A DNA stretch of 39,643 nt from Mollicutes bacterium (lineage in GTDB: Bacteria > Bacillota_I > Bacilli_A > Izemoplasmatales > Izemoplasmataceae), in NCBI GenBank assembly GCA_003558105.1, contig PWMS01000096.1:65083-104725 (forward strand), written 5' to 3'. The position numbers and the translations under genes were made by a program. Of the stretch, positions 7,985 through 16,335 are shown piece by piece; positions within the stretch are counted from its first letter, which is position 1, and the number at the start of each line of letters is the position of its first letter. The notes under the pieces are model-generated. The model ran no database searches and had not been told where the DNA came from. It saw nothing but the letters and a program-made list of their open reading frames with translations.

Positions 7985-8953
7985 ATGGATGAAAATGTTG
8001 TCTGTTTTTACGGTGAAGATGCGTTCTTTATTAGAAGTAAAATCCAACAGTTTATAAAAAAATATAACGTCGACGAATTTAATTATACGACTTACGATTT
8101 GGATGAAACCCCTTTATCAGAGGCCATCTCCGATGCGCAAACCATACCCTTTATGAGCGAGGTTAAAGTAATCGTGCTCAAAAACGCCTATTTTTTAACC
8201 AGACAAAAAGTTAAAAAAAGCACCCCTGAACACAACCCTGCCTATTTAGAAAACTACCTACAAAATCCAACCGAATCCACATTATTGATTATCAGTGTAC
8301 CCACAGCATCGTTGGATAAACGTCAAAAGATTGTCAAACAATTATATAAAACATTTCAAGTCATCGAATGCAAACTAAAAGGGCCTCAAGATTTGGCCAA
8401 TTGGGCGAAACGCCAATTGGCTAACGCTGGTTTGACCATCGAACCGGGTGCGCTTGAGCTTTTGATTAAACGGATTCAACACAGTACCGAATTTGCGTTT
8501 TTAGAACTTAAAAAACTCTTGATGTATGCCAAAGATTTAGATACCATCGACCAAACCATCATCGAAAAACTGATTACCAAAAACGTCGAAGATAACGTCT
8601 ATGAACTGACCAACGCCATCTTGGATAACAAACCCTCAAGGGCTTTAGAAATTTATAACGACCTCATTTTGCACAGCGAAGACCCTTTAAGGATCTTATC
8701 GATTATTATCAATAAATACAGAGAGATGCTGCATGTCAAGACCTTGCTTGAAAAAGGTTACCAACAAGAAGATATTCAACAACATTTCGATGTTAAAAGC
8801 GGCCGTGCTTATTACATGGTTCAAAACGCTAAAAGCGTTTTGAAAGAGACCATTGAAAATCACCTAGAAACCTTAGAGACACTAGATTTTCACATCAAAA
8901 GCGGTCGTGTCGACAAAAAACACGCGGTAGAGATGTTCATATTAGGGGCCTAA
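7985..8953 (+). CDS. holA: DNA polymerase III delta subunit
   Basis: Clamp-loader subunit that opens the sliding clamp. The 322-residue protein begins MDENVVCFYGEDAFFIRS, the usual HolA opening with the YGxDxFxI motif, followed by an AAA+-like region lacking a Walker A motif (as expected for delta) and a helical C-terminal collar domain. The start at ATG 7985 is preferred to an upstream ATG at 7934 because AAAGGAG sits at about 7968-7974 and a promoter -10 covers 7942-7947. It lies directly after comEC and before convergent rpsT, exactly as in B. subtilis. Confidence 0.92.
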   Translation: MDENVVCFYGEDAFFIRSKIQQFIKKYNVDEFNYTTYDLDETPLSEAISDAQTIPFMSEVKVIVLKNAYFLTRQKVKKSTPEHNPAYLENYLQNPTESTLLIISVPTASLDKRQKIVKQLYKTFQVIECKLKGPQDLANWAKRQLANAGLTIEPGALELLIKRIQHSTEFAFLELKKLLMYAKDLDTIDQTIIEKLITKNVEDNVYELTNAILDNKPSRALEIYNDLILHSEDPLRILSIIINKYREMLHVKTLLEKGYQQEDIQQHFDVKSGRAYYMVQNAKSVLKETIENHLETLETLDFHIKSGRVDKKHAVEMFILGA

Positions 8954-8958
8954 GTATA

Positions 8959-8988
8959 AAAAAAGTCTATTCGAGGATAGACTTTTTT
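8959..8988. terminator. Bidirectional terminator between holA and rpsT
   Basis: AAAAAAGTCTAT (8959-8970) and ATAGACTTTTTT (8977-8988) form a perfect 12-bp stem with a 6-base loop and A/T runs on both sides, so it can serve both convergent genes. It overlaps the rpsT stop codon. Confidence 0.85.
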
Positions 8989-9247
8989 AAAGCGTATTAA
9001 CTTTTTGTTGGAGACGCGATTTATAGCGGGCAATCGCATTTTTATGATAAATGCCTTTAACCAATGCTTTATCAAGTTTTTTATTGGCGATATTAAAGGC
9101 TTCTTGAGCTTTTTCCTTGTTGCCTTCAGAAACTTGCTTGTCAACGTTTTTAATCGCAGTTCTTAAACTAGATTTAAAAATTTGATTGGCTTGACGACGT
9201 TTGATATCTTGATTGGCACGTTTTTTCTGTTGTTTGATATTTGCCAT
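8987..9247 (-). CDS. rpsT: 30S ribosomal protein S20
   Basis: Primary 16S rRNA-binding protein of the small subunit. The 86 residues begin MANIKQQKKRANQDIKRRQAN and contain the usual lysine-rich helical pattern (KSSLRTAIKNVDK, HKNAIARYKSRLQ). The start is supported by GGAGGTGA seven bases upstream. The gene is transcribed alone, convergent with holA and divergent from cvfB. Confidence 0.97.
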   Translation of the reverse strand: MANIKQQKKRANQDIKRRQANQIFKSSLRTAIKNVDKQVSEGNKEKAQEAFNIANKKLDKALVKGIYHKNAIARYKSRLQQKVNTL

Positions 9248-9279
9248 GATTTCACCTCCATTTGGAAACTAGCGAATAT

Positions 9280-9308
9280 ATTTTAACAAATACAGCTTTA
9301 AAAAGCAA
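9280..9308 (-). promoter_or_regulatory. Promoter of rpsT
   Basis: On the minus strand TTGCTT (9308-9303), a 17-base spacer and TAAAAT (9285-9280). Confidence 0.6.
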
Positions 9309-9367
9309 CGATAAGTTGTCGTTGAGGTTAAAAATCGTTCTTTTTACGTGTGTACTTGCCAATTTTT

Positions 9368-9376
9368 TGTTATAAT
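9368..9376 (+). promoter_or_regulatory. Extended -10 promoter of cvfB
   Basis: TGTTATAAT at 9368-9376 is an extended -10 element located 18 bases before the cvfB start codon; no clear -35. The leader is therefore very short. Confidence 0.65.
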
Positions 9377-9394
9377 GCAATTCGAGGTGATACC

Positions 9395-10243
9395 ATGCCT
9401 AAATTAAAAATTGGCGATACCAATTTATTTACCGTACAAAACGTTGAAAATCATGCTTATATTTTGTCTCATGAAGAAGCGAACATTCCGATGGAAAAAC
9501 ATGAAGCCACAGAAAGCTTGAAGCCTGGTGAGAACATTGAGGCATTTGTGTATATCAATCACGATAAAAACTTAGCCGCCACGATGAAAGAACCCTATAT
9601 CGATCAGTACCGTGCTGCCTTTGTGGCGGTTGTGGAGAAAAAAGAATGCCTTGGGGTTTTTGTGGATATCGGGCTTAAAAAAGACATGCTCGTCAGCAAA
9701 GACGATTTGCCGCATCTTAAAAACCAGTGGCCTCATATCGGCGATAAGCTGTTTTGTTACTTAAAAACCGCGAAAAACCAAATGGTTGCACGCCCAGTCA
9801 GTCGTTTTCGGATGCTGGAGTTTATCCGCCCAAAAAGAACGCTTGAAAAAGATGAAACCATCAAGGCTTACGTCCACCGTTTGTCGGACGAAGGCTTGGT
9901 CCTTTTTTCTGAAGAAGGCCATGAGATTTTTGTTTATTATAAACATACGCGCAAAGCACACCGTTTCGGGGAAGCGCTAGAGGTCACAATCACCATTGTG
10001 CGCGATGATTTGCATTATAACGGAACTTTGATTGAACAAAAAGAACTCGTGATGGAAGAGGATGCCCAGCGCATCATGAATTATCTAGAAGAACATAAAA
10101 CCATGGATCTACATGACAAAAGCTCACCCGAAGCGATTTTTGAGGTATTCCATATGTCTAAAGCCGCTTTTAAAAGAGCACTTGGTCAGTTATACAAAGC
10201 AGAAAAAGTAAGTTTAGAAAAAGATAAAACACGTTTAAAATAA
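9395..10243 (+). CDS. cvfB: S1-domain RNA-binding protein CvfB
   Basis: Cytosolic RNA-binding protein of the CvfB/YitL family, linked to virulence-gene expression in Staphylococcus. The 282 residues contain OB/S1-like folds at about 5-65, 70-130 (FVAVVEKKECLGVFVDIGLKK, the best S1 match) and 145-205. The C-terminal winged helix at about 220-282 (PEAIFEVFHMSKAAFKRALGQLYKAEKV) is diagnostic of the family. I chose ATG 9395 because GAGGTGAT precedes it and the promoter overlaps the earlier part of the open frame (from 9350). A YebC-family gene follows 20 bases later, probably in the same transcript. Confidence 0.9.
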   Translation: MPKLKIGDTNLFTVQNVENHAYILSHEEANIPMEKHEATESLKPGENIEAFVYINHDKNLAATMKEPYIDQYRAAFVAVVEKKECLGVFVDIGLKKDMLVSKDDLPHLKNQWPHIGDKLFCYLKTAKNQMVARPVSRFRMLEFIRPKRTLEKDETIKAYVHRLSDEGLVLFSEEGHEIFVYYKHTRKAHRFGEALEVTITIVRDDLHYNGTLIEQKELVMEEDAQRIMNYLEEHKTMDLHDKSSPEAIFEVFHMSKAAFKRALGQLYKAEKVSLEKDKTRLK

Positions 10244-10263
10244 CATAAATTCAGGTGATTTTT

Positions 10264-10995
10264 ATGGGAAGAAAATTTGAAGTACGAAAAGAAAGTATGC
10301 AAAAAAGTGGTTTGCGTAAAAGTAAACTGTATGCCCGCTATGGCAAAGAAATCTTTATGTCTGCTAAGCAAGGCGGCCACAATCTCGATAGCAATTTAGC
10401 GCTCAAACATTTAATTGAGCGGGCAAAAAAAGAAGAAGTCCCCATGGATATCATCGAACGCAACATTAAAAAAGCGGAGAGTAGCGATGCTTCTGATTAT
10501 GAACCCATACGTTACGAAGGGTTTGGGCCTTCGGGTAGTGCGTTTTTAATCGACTGTTTAAGTGATAATGTGAACCGTACGGTCGGAGAGGTCCGTTATT
10601 GTTTTACCAAGATTCATTCTAAGATGGGCGTTAAGGGTTCGGTCGAACACATGTTTGAACACCTCAGCATTTTGGAAGTTGACCAAGTTTTGGAAGATGA
10701 CCTTTTAGAAACCTTGCTGAATGCCGATATCGATGTACACGATATTACGTCTTTAGATCAAGGCTTTGAAATCATCGCCGATGGTTATGATTTGGATACG
10801 ATTGAGCATGCTTTTCGTGAAGCTTCCTTTAACATCGTGTCCTCAAAACGCGGGTGGTTTGCCAAGGACATGATTACCTTAAACCAAGACGATCAAGAGA
10901 CCCTCGAGACGTTTTTAAACATGGTGAATGACATCGATGATGTGCAAGCTGTGTATCATAATGTGGATGTGACAGGCAATGATGAAAAAGCTTAA
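10264..10995 (+). CDS. YebC/PmpR family protein, YeeI (YebC2) type
   Basis: Cytosolic protein of the YebC/TACO1 family. The 243 residues start MGRKFEVRKESMQKS and contain SKLYARYGKEI, YEGFGPSG, NVNRTVGEVR and the C-terminal DVQAVYHNVD, which place it with the B. subtilis YeeI branch. The family was long annotated as transcriptional regulators; more recent work treats members as translation factors that relieve stalling, for instance at proline runs. The start at ATG 10264 has AGGTGAT just upstream; a GTG at 10255 inside that SD is less likely. Its end overlaps the MFS transporter start by 17 bases. Confidence 0.9.
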   Translation: MGRKFEVRKESMQKSGLRKSKLYARYGKEIFMSAKQGGHNLDSNLALKHLIERAKKEEVPMDIIERNIKKAESSDASDYEPIRYEGFGPSGSAFLIDCLSDNVNRTVGEVRYCFTKIHSKMGVKGSVEHMFEHLSILEVDQVLEDDLLETLLNADIDVHDITSLDQGFEIIADGYDLDTIEHAFREASFNIVSSKRGWFAKDMITLNQDDQETLETFLNMVNDIDDVQAVYHNVDVTGNDEKA

Positions 10996-12220
10996 CTTAA
11001 CCCCGATATTAGCGGTGACCTTGAGTTATTACTTCCTACAAGGTATCATCCATAATTTAGGCCATGTGGTAACCCCGACCTTTGTCAATCAATTAGGGTT
11101 ACCTTCTTTTATGTTTGGCTTTTTCTTTTCTGCGATGTCTTTGGGTATGCTCATCGGCGCTCCAATTTGGGGTGTTTTAGGCGATATCAGAGGTAAAAAG
11201 TTCTTTATCCTTTTGGGGTTGATTATCTATTCTTTTGGGCAAGTGATGTTTGCGTTTTTTACTCAGCCTGTGCTTATGACATTAGCGCGTTTTATCGCCG
11301 GGTTTGGGGTTTCTGCCTTCATCACCTTAATGCTGTCGCACTTAATTGGTATCGCACCGTTAAAGGAGCGTACTAAATTTATCTCGATTTCGGTCGCTCT
11401 TTTTGCCTTAGGCACCACGATCGGTTATCAAATCGGTGGGATTATGGGCGATTATATCATTCGAGAAGTATTCTATATTCAAGCGATTTTAAATTTGTTT
11501 TGGGTTTTATTTATCGCCTTAAGTATGAAAGAAATACCTCACAAGTTATCGACAAAAAAACCGTCTTTCATTAAAAACTTTAAAGATATTACAAAGTTAT
11601 CGCCTTCTTTGCTATTGTTTTTAATAGGGTTAACCTTAGCCACCATTAGCGCTTCGATTTTATCGAAATATTTTGATGTTTATATGATCGATTTGGGCTA
11701 TAGTCCACGAGAACTCGGTACTTTTATTTTAGTAACAGGGGTTGTGGGTCTTCTTACGAATATTTTTATCGTACCAAAATTATCTAAATTAAGAAAAGAT
11801 ATGCCGATTATGCTTTCGATTCAAATCATTTCAGCGATTATTGTTCTGTTGGTTTTTAGAAGTGCGTATTTTTATATTATGCTTTATACGGTATTCTTGT
11901 TTTACTATATGATGAAGGCGATGTTTCAACCTTTCGAACAAAACTATATTTCCTTACAAGCCCCAAAAGAAAAACACGGGACCATTCTTGGGGTAAGGCA
12001 TGCCTTTTTCTCTACGGGTATGGTTATAGGTCCTTTAATTAGTGGTTTCATCTATGATTACAATCCAACGTTGGTTTTTGATATCTCGGCGATGATGTTC
12101 ATCTTTGCGTTTATCTTGCTTTTTATATCCCATAAATTGCGGTTAAAAGCGAACGTTGAAAAACAAGAAGGCGGTCTTGGCTTCGCCTATGAACCGGTCG
12201 ATGTAACCGCTAAAGATTAA
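10979..12220 (+). CDS. MFS transporter
   Basis: Integral membrane protein of 413 residues with about twelve hydrophobic segments in two halves. The loop between segments 2 and 3 carries the MFS signature in the form GVLGDIRGKKFFILLG (about 60-75). It resembles drug-efflux type MFS members, but the substrate cannot be read from the sequence. ATG 10979 (or ATG 10982) overlaps the preceding YebC-family gene with only a weak SD, suggesting translational coupling. The last 20 residues are hydrophilic. A weak AACGTT-based hairpin without T run follows at 12219-12233. Confidence 0.85.
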   Translation: MMKKLNLTPILAVTLSYYFLQGIIHNLGHVVTPTFVNQLGLPSFMFGFFFSAMSLGMLIGAPIWGVLGDIRGKKFFILLGLIIYSFGQVMFAFFTQPVLMTLARFIAGFGVSAFITLMLSHLIGIAPLKERTKFISISVALFALGTTIGYQIGGIMGDYIIREVFYIQAILNLFWVLFIALSMKEIPHKLSTKKPSFIKNFKDITKLSPSLLLFLIGLTLATISASILSKYFDVYMIDLGYSPRELGTFILVTGVVGLLTNIFIVPKLSKLRKDMPIMLSIQIISAIIVLLVFRSAYFYIMLYTVFLFYYMMKAMFQPFEQNYISLQAPKEKHGTILGVRHAFFSTGMVIGPLISGFIYDYNPTLVFDISAMMFIFAFILLFISHKLRLKANVEKQEGGLGFAYEPVDVTAKD

Positions 12221-12231
12221 CGTTTTTAACG

Positions 12232-12261
12232 TTGTTATAGATAGCTATATTATGGTATAAT
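12232..12261 (+). promoter_or_regulatory. Promoter of pgsA
   Basis: TTGTTA (12232-12237), an 18-base spacer and TATAAT (12256-12261) preceded by TGG, making it an extended -10. It is 19 bases before the pgsA start. Confidence 0.65.
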
Positions 12262-12279
12262 TGCACATGAGGTGAGCTT

Positions 12280-12816
12280 ATGAATATTCCCAATAGACTA
12301 ACGGTTTTACGCGTATTAATCATTCCTTTCATGTTGATACTTTATTATATAGATCCGGAGCCTGAAATTCTCAATGGCTTTTCCATTGCCATTGCGATTT
12401 TATTTATTTTAGCTTCGTTAACCGATTTTTTTGACGGGTTTTTGGCACGGCGTTGGAATGTTATTACTGTCTTTGGAAAATTCCTCGATCCTTTGGCCGA
12501 TAAATTACTTGTCATGTTTGCCTTATTGATGTTACTCGATATGGGCTTTGTAGATATGTGGATTGTGCTTGTGATATTGACACGCGAATTCATCGTCACG
12601 GGCATTCGTCTAATCGCTGTTGATGGCGGAAAAGTGATTGCGGCTTCAAGCCTTGGGAAATACAAAACCGCTTCAACTATGGTGGCTTTGATTCTCTTAT
12701 TATTTCACATCTTGTTACCCGGTATTATCGTTTTATATATCGCCACAGCGCTAACCATTATTTCTGGGTTTGAGTATATTCTTAAAAATCAACATAGTTT
12801 TAAAGATGCAAAGTAA
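12280..12816 (+). CDS. pgsA: CDP-diacylglycerol-glycerol-3-phosphate 3-phosphatidyltransferase
   Basis: Membrane enzyme making phosphatidylglycerophosphate from CDP-diacylglycerol and glycerol-3-phosphate, the committed step to phosphatidylglycerol. The 178-residue protein carries the full CDP-alcohol phosphotransferase motif: D49, D52, G53, A56, R57, G66, D70 and D74 in the segment starting [11 protein letters not shown]. About four to six membrane helices are present. GAGGTGAG precedes the ATG. The position directly before recA matches B. subtilis, though cinA is absent between them. Confidence 0.94.
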   Translation: MNIPNRLTVLRVLIIPFMLILYYIDPEPEILNGFSIAIAILFILASLTDFFDGFLARRWNVITVFGKFLDPLADKLLVMFALLMLLDMGFVDMWIVLVILTREFIVTGIRLIAVDGGKVIAASSLGKYKTASTMVALILLLFHILLPGIIVLYIATALTIISGFEYILKNQHSFKDAK

Positions 12817-12860
12817 AATCACACATACAAGCGTACTATGAATTTGAAGGAGGAATAATC

Positions 12861-13856
12861 TTGGCAAAAGATGATCGTAAAAAAGCGTTAGACCAAGCGA
12901 TGAAAGATATTGAGAAAACCCATGGGAAAGGCTCTGTCATGTTGCTTGGAGATGAAGGGGCTAGAAAAGATATCGATTTTGTGGAAAGTGGATCTTTAGC
13001 CTTAGACATAGCTTTAGGGATTGGCGGGTATCCTCGCGGCCGCATCGTAGAAATGTATGGTCCGGAATCTTCTGGAAAGACCACGTTTGCCTTGCATGCG
13101 ATTGCGCAGGCGCAAAAAAAAGGTGGTTATGCTGCCTTTATCGATGCTGAGCATGCCTTAGACCCCAAATACGCAGAAGCTTTAGGGGTGGATACCGATA
13201 ATTTGATTATCTCTCAACCCGATACCGGCGAGCAAGCTTTGGAGATTACTGAGGCCTTAATTCGTAGTAACTCTGTGGATATCGTTGTGATTGACAGTGT
13301 CGCTGCCCTTGTACCAGAGGCTGAGATTCGTGGTGATATGGGAAGCTCACATGTTGGATTACAAGCAAGACTTATGTCTCAAGCGATGCGCAAACTATCG
13401 GGCGCCATCAGTAAATCTAACACGACGGCGGTATTTATCAATCAAATTCGTGAGAAGGTTGGCGTTATGTTTGGTAATCCAGAAACAACCCCTGGTGGCC
13501 GTGCTCTTAAATTCTACAGCAGCGTTCGTGTCGAAATACGCCGTGGTGAGCAATTGAAGATCGGTTCGGATATCATCGGAAACCGTACTAGAATTAAAGT
13601 TGTCAAAAATAAAATTGCACCCCCGTTTAAAACCGCAGAAGTTGATATCGTTTATGGTAAAGGTATCTCTAAAGCTGGTGAAATTGTCGATATGGGCGTG
13701 GAGTTTGATATTATTCAAAAGAGCGGTTCGTGGTTTTCATATGAAGACAATAAAATCGGCCAAGGCCGAGAGAACGTAAAAGCCTATCTAGAAGAACACG
13801 AAGATTTATTCAAGAGCTTAGAAGAAAAAATTAAAGGAAAATTAAAGGAAAACTAA
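12861..13856 (+). CDS. recA: Recombinase RecA
   Basis: DNA strand-exchange ATPase for homologous recombination and for integrating DNA taken up by the competence system encoded upstream. The Walker A motif GPESSGKTT lies at 67-75, with the DAEHAL segment, Walker B region ([12 protein letters not shown]), L1/L2 loops ([20 protein letters not shown]) and GxxxGRGRE-like C-terminus region. At 331 residues, with a short C-terminal tail, it is complete. It starts with TTG 12861, seven bases after a strong GAAGGAGG; no ATG fits. No SOS-type operator was recognised upstream, and only a poor -10 candidate (TACTAT, 12834-12839) was seen, so it may be read from the pgsA promoter. Confidence 0.97.
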   Translation: MAKDDRKKALDQAMKDIEKTHGKGSVMLLGDEGARKDIDFVESGSLALDIALGIGGYPRGRIVEMYGPESSGKTTFALHAIAQAQKKGGYAAFIDAEHALDPKYAEALGVDTDNLIISQPDTGEQALEITEALIRSNSVDIVVIDSVAALVPEAEIRGDMGSSHVGLQARLMSQAMRKLSGAISKSNTTAVFINQIREKVGVMFGNPETTPGGRALKFYSSVRVEIRRGEQLKIGSDIIGNRTRIKVVKNKIAPPFKTAEVDIVYGKGISKAGEIVDMGVEFDIIQKSGSWFSYEDNKIGQGRENVKAYLEEHEDLFKSLEEKIKGKLKEN

Positions 13857-13860
13857 TCTA

Positions 13861-13894
13861 AAAGAGTATGTGCGTTTCGCACATACTCTTTTTA
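13861..13894. terminator. Bidirectional terminator between recA and the MocR regulator
   Basis: AAAGAGTATGTGCG (13861-13874) and CGCACATACTCTTT (13878-13891) form a perfect 14-bp stem with a TTT loop and T/A runs on both sides. Confidence 0.9.
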
Positions 13895-15193
13895 TTAAAT
13901 CCCCGCAAACAGGGTATTAAATAGCGTTTCAAAACGATGCATGGGTATACCGCTATAAGGAATCAATAACAAACGTGGATTAGCCTCAAAAGTGGTATAG
14001 GCAAAATTGAGGCTCTCTAAATTCTTAATGAATTTTGCTTTGGTAGCTTGATTATAACAAGTAATCAAGAGATGCATATTACTTTGTAACCCACTGATGG
14101 AAAAGTGATTGGCATCCATCCAAGGGTCCAACGCTATTTTTAGATTATCGTTACGCTTTTTGGAATAGCGGGCTAGCTGTCTTAAATGTTTTTGGTATTC
14201 TCCTGACGATAAAAAATCGGCCATCATCAACTGATCGATTTTTGAGACACTTTGTGCAAATAGACTGTGGTTGACGTCCCTTACCAACGCTAAAGGCAAC
14301 CCCATATAACTCATCCGAATACTGAGCAAAGTGTTTCTCGAAAAAGACCCGATATATATGACATTATGGCCTTTAGATAATTGATGAATCGTGGGAATTT
14401 GATATGCGTTGTAGCGAAACATATGATTATAGTCGTCTTCGATGATATAAGCATCGTTGTCTTGCGCGTAGCGTATCAATTTTAAACGCTCTTTTACCGG
14501 TAAAACATCGCCACTGGGATATAGGTTTGATGGCGATATAAAAATGATTTTCGCCTCAGCCCTAATCAAATCATCGACCGTGTTTTGTCCCATGCACCTA
14601 AAGCCGGTTGTTTTAAACGCTTGTAAAGCACGTTTAAAGCCAGGTTTTAAATAAGCGACACAGGTATGGCTGTCAAACATGGAAGAAAGCCACATAATCA
14701 GTTGTTGAGTCCCACTGGCCACGATCATTTGTTGGGGGCGAAGTAAAACATTGCGTTGTTTGGCGAGATGTTTTTGAATTTCTTTTTTTAACGCTAACTC
14801 ACCCGTCGGATGACAATCCTCATATAGTTGGTCGTTGTCTGTAAGTACACGATTCATTATCATACGTACACGATTTAAGTTAAACATATCTTTGGTTTGG
14901 CGTTGATTCAAAGCGGGACGATATGTTGTTTCATCGCCTATATCTGCGGATTTCTGAATCTCAACAAACGTTAAATCCTCGACATAGTAACCACTTTTAG
15001 GCAAACTGTAGATATAACCTTCAATGGATAGTTGTTGGTAGGCATGTTCAATCGTGGTGGTGCTTAATCCGTTGTTTTTTGCGGCTTGTCTGATCGAAGG
15101 CAGTTTACTATGGGCCTCATACCACCCGTTGGTAATCTTTTCTTTAAAATCATCGTATATCTTTTGATAAAGTACGGTTCTATTGCGGTTCAT
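13895..15193 (-). CDS. MocR/PdxR-like GntR-family regulator lacking the PLP lysine
   Basis: A 432-residue protein with an N-terminal GntR winged helix (about 5-72: KITNGWYEAHSKLPSIRQAAKNNGLSTTTIEHAYQQL) joined to an aminotransferase-fold domain (about 110-432). The fold motifs are recognisable: SGTQQ near 160, PSNLYPSG near 221, EDDYNHMFRY near 252, and GSFSRNTLLSIRMSY near 282. In family members the last motif has SK, with the lysine that binds PLP; here codon AGA gives R286 instead, and the usual PSHQYP is PSNLYP. It is divergent from pdxS, the arrangement of PdxR, which controls pyridoxal phosphate synthesis, so that role is likely by context. Whether it still senses PLP is doubtful. Confidence 0.82.
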   Translation of the reverse strand: MNRNRTVLYQKIYDDFKEKITNGWYEAHSKLPSIRQAAKNNGLSTTTIEHAYQQLSIEGYIYSLPKSGYYVEDLTFVEIQKSADIGDETTYRPALNQRQTKDMFNLNRVRMIMNRVLTDNDQLYEDCHPTGELALKKEIQKHLAKQRNVLLRPQQMIVASGTQQLIMWLSSMFDSHTCVAYLKPGFKRALQAFKTTGFRCMGQNTVDDLIRAEAKIIFISPSNLYPSGDVLPVKERLKLIRYAQDNDAYIIEDDYNHMFRYNAYQIPTIHQLSKGHNVIYIGSFSRNTLLSIRMSYMGLPLALVRDVNHSLFAQSVSKIDQLMMADFLSSGEYQKHLRQLARYSKKRNDNLKIALDPWMDANHFSISGLQSNMHLLITCYNQATKAKFIKNLESLNFAYTTFEANPRLLLIPYSGIPMHRFETLFNTLFAGI

Positions 15194-15225
15194 CTGACCA
15201 CATCCAATCCTCGTAAAACTGTCTA

Positions 15226-15254
15226 TTTAAAAAGGGGCACATTTCTATTATAAT
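15226..15254 (+). promoter_or_regulatory. Promoter of pdxS in the divergent regulator-pdxS region
   Basis: TATAAT at 15249-15254 with a weak -35 (TTTAAA, 15226-15231) at 17 bases. AAACTGTCTA at 15217-15226 just upstream is a candidate operator position for the divergent regulator, but no clear repeat supports it. Confidence 0.5.
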
Positions 15255-15293
15255 ATGAATGGAAGAAATGATAAAGACAATTTGGAGGTTATG

Positions 15294-16145
15294 ATGAATT
15301 CAAAAAAAATGTTTGACTTTTTAAAAGGCGGCGTCATTATGGATGTCATTGATAAAGACCAAGCGCTCATCGCAGAAGCGGCTGGCGCTAGAAGTGTTAT
15401 GGCTTTAGAGAGTGTCCCTGCTGATATTCGGTCTGAAGGTGGCGTGGCTAGAATGAGTGATCCATTACTCATTCAAGAGATTATGGAAGCGGTTGATATT
15501 CCGGTGATGGCCAAAGTACGGATTGGTCACTTTACTGAAGCGGGTATTTTACAAGCCTTAAAGATCGATTGCATTGATGAAAGTGAAGTATTAACGCCGG
15601 CAGATAACGATAGACACATTGATAAAACGATGTTTAAGACCCCATTTGTTTGTGGGGCTAGAAATTTAGGTGAGGCGCTACGGCGTATTCATGAAGGGGC
15701 AAAAATGATTCGCACCAAAGGTGAAGCCGGTACGGGTGATATCTCTGAGGCGGTCAATCACATGCGTCAAATGCAAACAGAAATCGAATATGTACGTGGT
15801 TTAGAAAACAATCGCTTAAAAGAATACGCTGAACAGATTAAAGTACCGCTAGATTTGGTTAGTTATGTCAACGAACATGGACGTTTACCGGTCTTGAATT
15901 TTGCGGCTGGTGGGGTTGCCACCCCTGCGGATGCAGCGTTGATGATGCGCCTTGGTTGTGATGGTGTTTTTGTCGGTTCAGGTGTTTTTAAAAGCGAAGA
16001 ACCAAAAAAACGTGCCAACGCGATTGTGGAAGCGGTCGCAAATTATCAAGACGATGCAAAATTAGCCGAACTCTCTAAAGGTTTAGGCAAAGCCATGCGC
16101 GGTATGACCGTGGAAAACTTGGAGCAACGTTTCTCAAAACATTAA
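15294..16145 (+). CDS. pdxS: Pyridoxal 5'-phosphate synthase subunit PdxS
   Basis: Lyase that builds PLP from ribose 5-phosphate, glyceraldehyde 3-phosphate and ammonia. The 283 residues contain both catalytic lysine motifs, VMAKVRIGH and [10 protein letters not shown], as well as [12 protein letters not shown] and the phosphate-binding GSGVFKS. I prefer ATG 15294, five bases after GGAGG; ATG 15291 and an earlier frame opening at 15255 are less likely, because the -10 overlaps the latter. Normally pdxT, the glutaminase partner, follows; here a terminator follows instead and pdxT is not in the window. PdxS can work with free ammonia. PLP is used by the tryptophanase and aminotransferase encoded later in the window. 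Confidence 0.95.
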   Translation: MNSKKMFDFLKGGVIMDVIDKDQALIAEAAGARSVMALESVPADIRSEGGVARMSDPLLIQEIMEAVDIPVMAKVRIGHFTEAGILQALKIDCIDESEVLTPADNDRHIDKTMFKTPFVCGARNLGEALRRIHEGAKMIRTKGEAGTGDISEAVNHMRQMQTEIEYVRGLENNRLKEYAEQIKVPLDLVSYVNEHGRLPVLNFAAGGVATPADAALMMRLGCDGVFVGSGVFKSEEPKKRANAIVEAVANYQDDAKLAELSKGLGKAMRGMTVENLEQRFSKH

Positions 16146-16147
16146 TG

Positions 16148-16173
16148 AAAGACGGTGAAAACCGTCTTTTTTT
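16148..16173 (+). terminator. Terminator after pdxS
   Basis: AAAGACGGT (16148-16156), loop GAAA, ACCGTCTTT (16161-16169), then T to 16173. Confidence 0.9.
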
Positions 16174-16198
16174 ATGATACGTTAATGTTGAATATTGT

Positions 16199-16228
16199 TT
16201 GACTTTTAAAGTTTTACTACGGTATAAT
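16199..16228 (+). promoter_or_regulatory. Promoter of rny
   Basis: TTGACT (16199-16204), an 18-base spacer and TATAAT (16223-16228). The leader before rny is about 100 bases and contains the 14-base palindrome TGCCTTTAAAGGCA at 16268-16281. Confidence 0.75.
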
Positions 16229-16244
16229 GAAAAAGTAAAACTTT
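16208..16244. promoter_or_regulatory. Inverted repeat around the rny -10 element (candidate operator)
   Basis: AAAGTTTTAC (16208-16217) and GTAAAACTTT (16235-16244) are perfect inverted 10-base arms separated by 17 bases that contain the -10 box. The left arm lies upstream of the expected transcription start, so this is more likely a protein-binding site on DNA than an RNA hairpin. No regulator is identified. Confidence 0.5.
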
Positions 16245-16335
16245 GTTTCTACTCATTGATTTTTTGGTGCCTTTAAAGGCATTTGATGTATTTAACGTAT
16301 GATATATTTATAGCAACAGAAACGGAGGAATTAAT

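Noticed and set aside
12345-12665. 106-codon reverse frame inside pgsA
   Set aside because: Shadow of the CDP-alcohol phosphotransferase gene; no start signals.
12817-12860. SOS operator in front of recA
   Set aside because: No match to a Firmicutes LexA box (CGAAC-N4-GTTCG type) is visible in the short gap between pgsA and recA.
15255-15293. N-terminal extension of pdxS from 15255
   Set aside because: The -10 box ends at 15254, so the extension would precede the transcript start region; GGAGG at 15284-15288 sets the start at 15294 or 15291.
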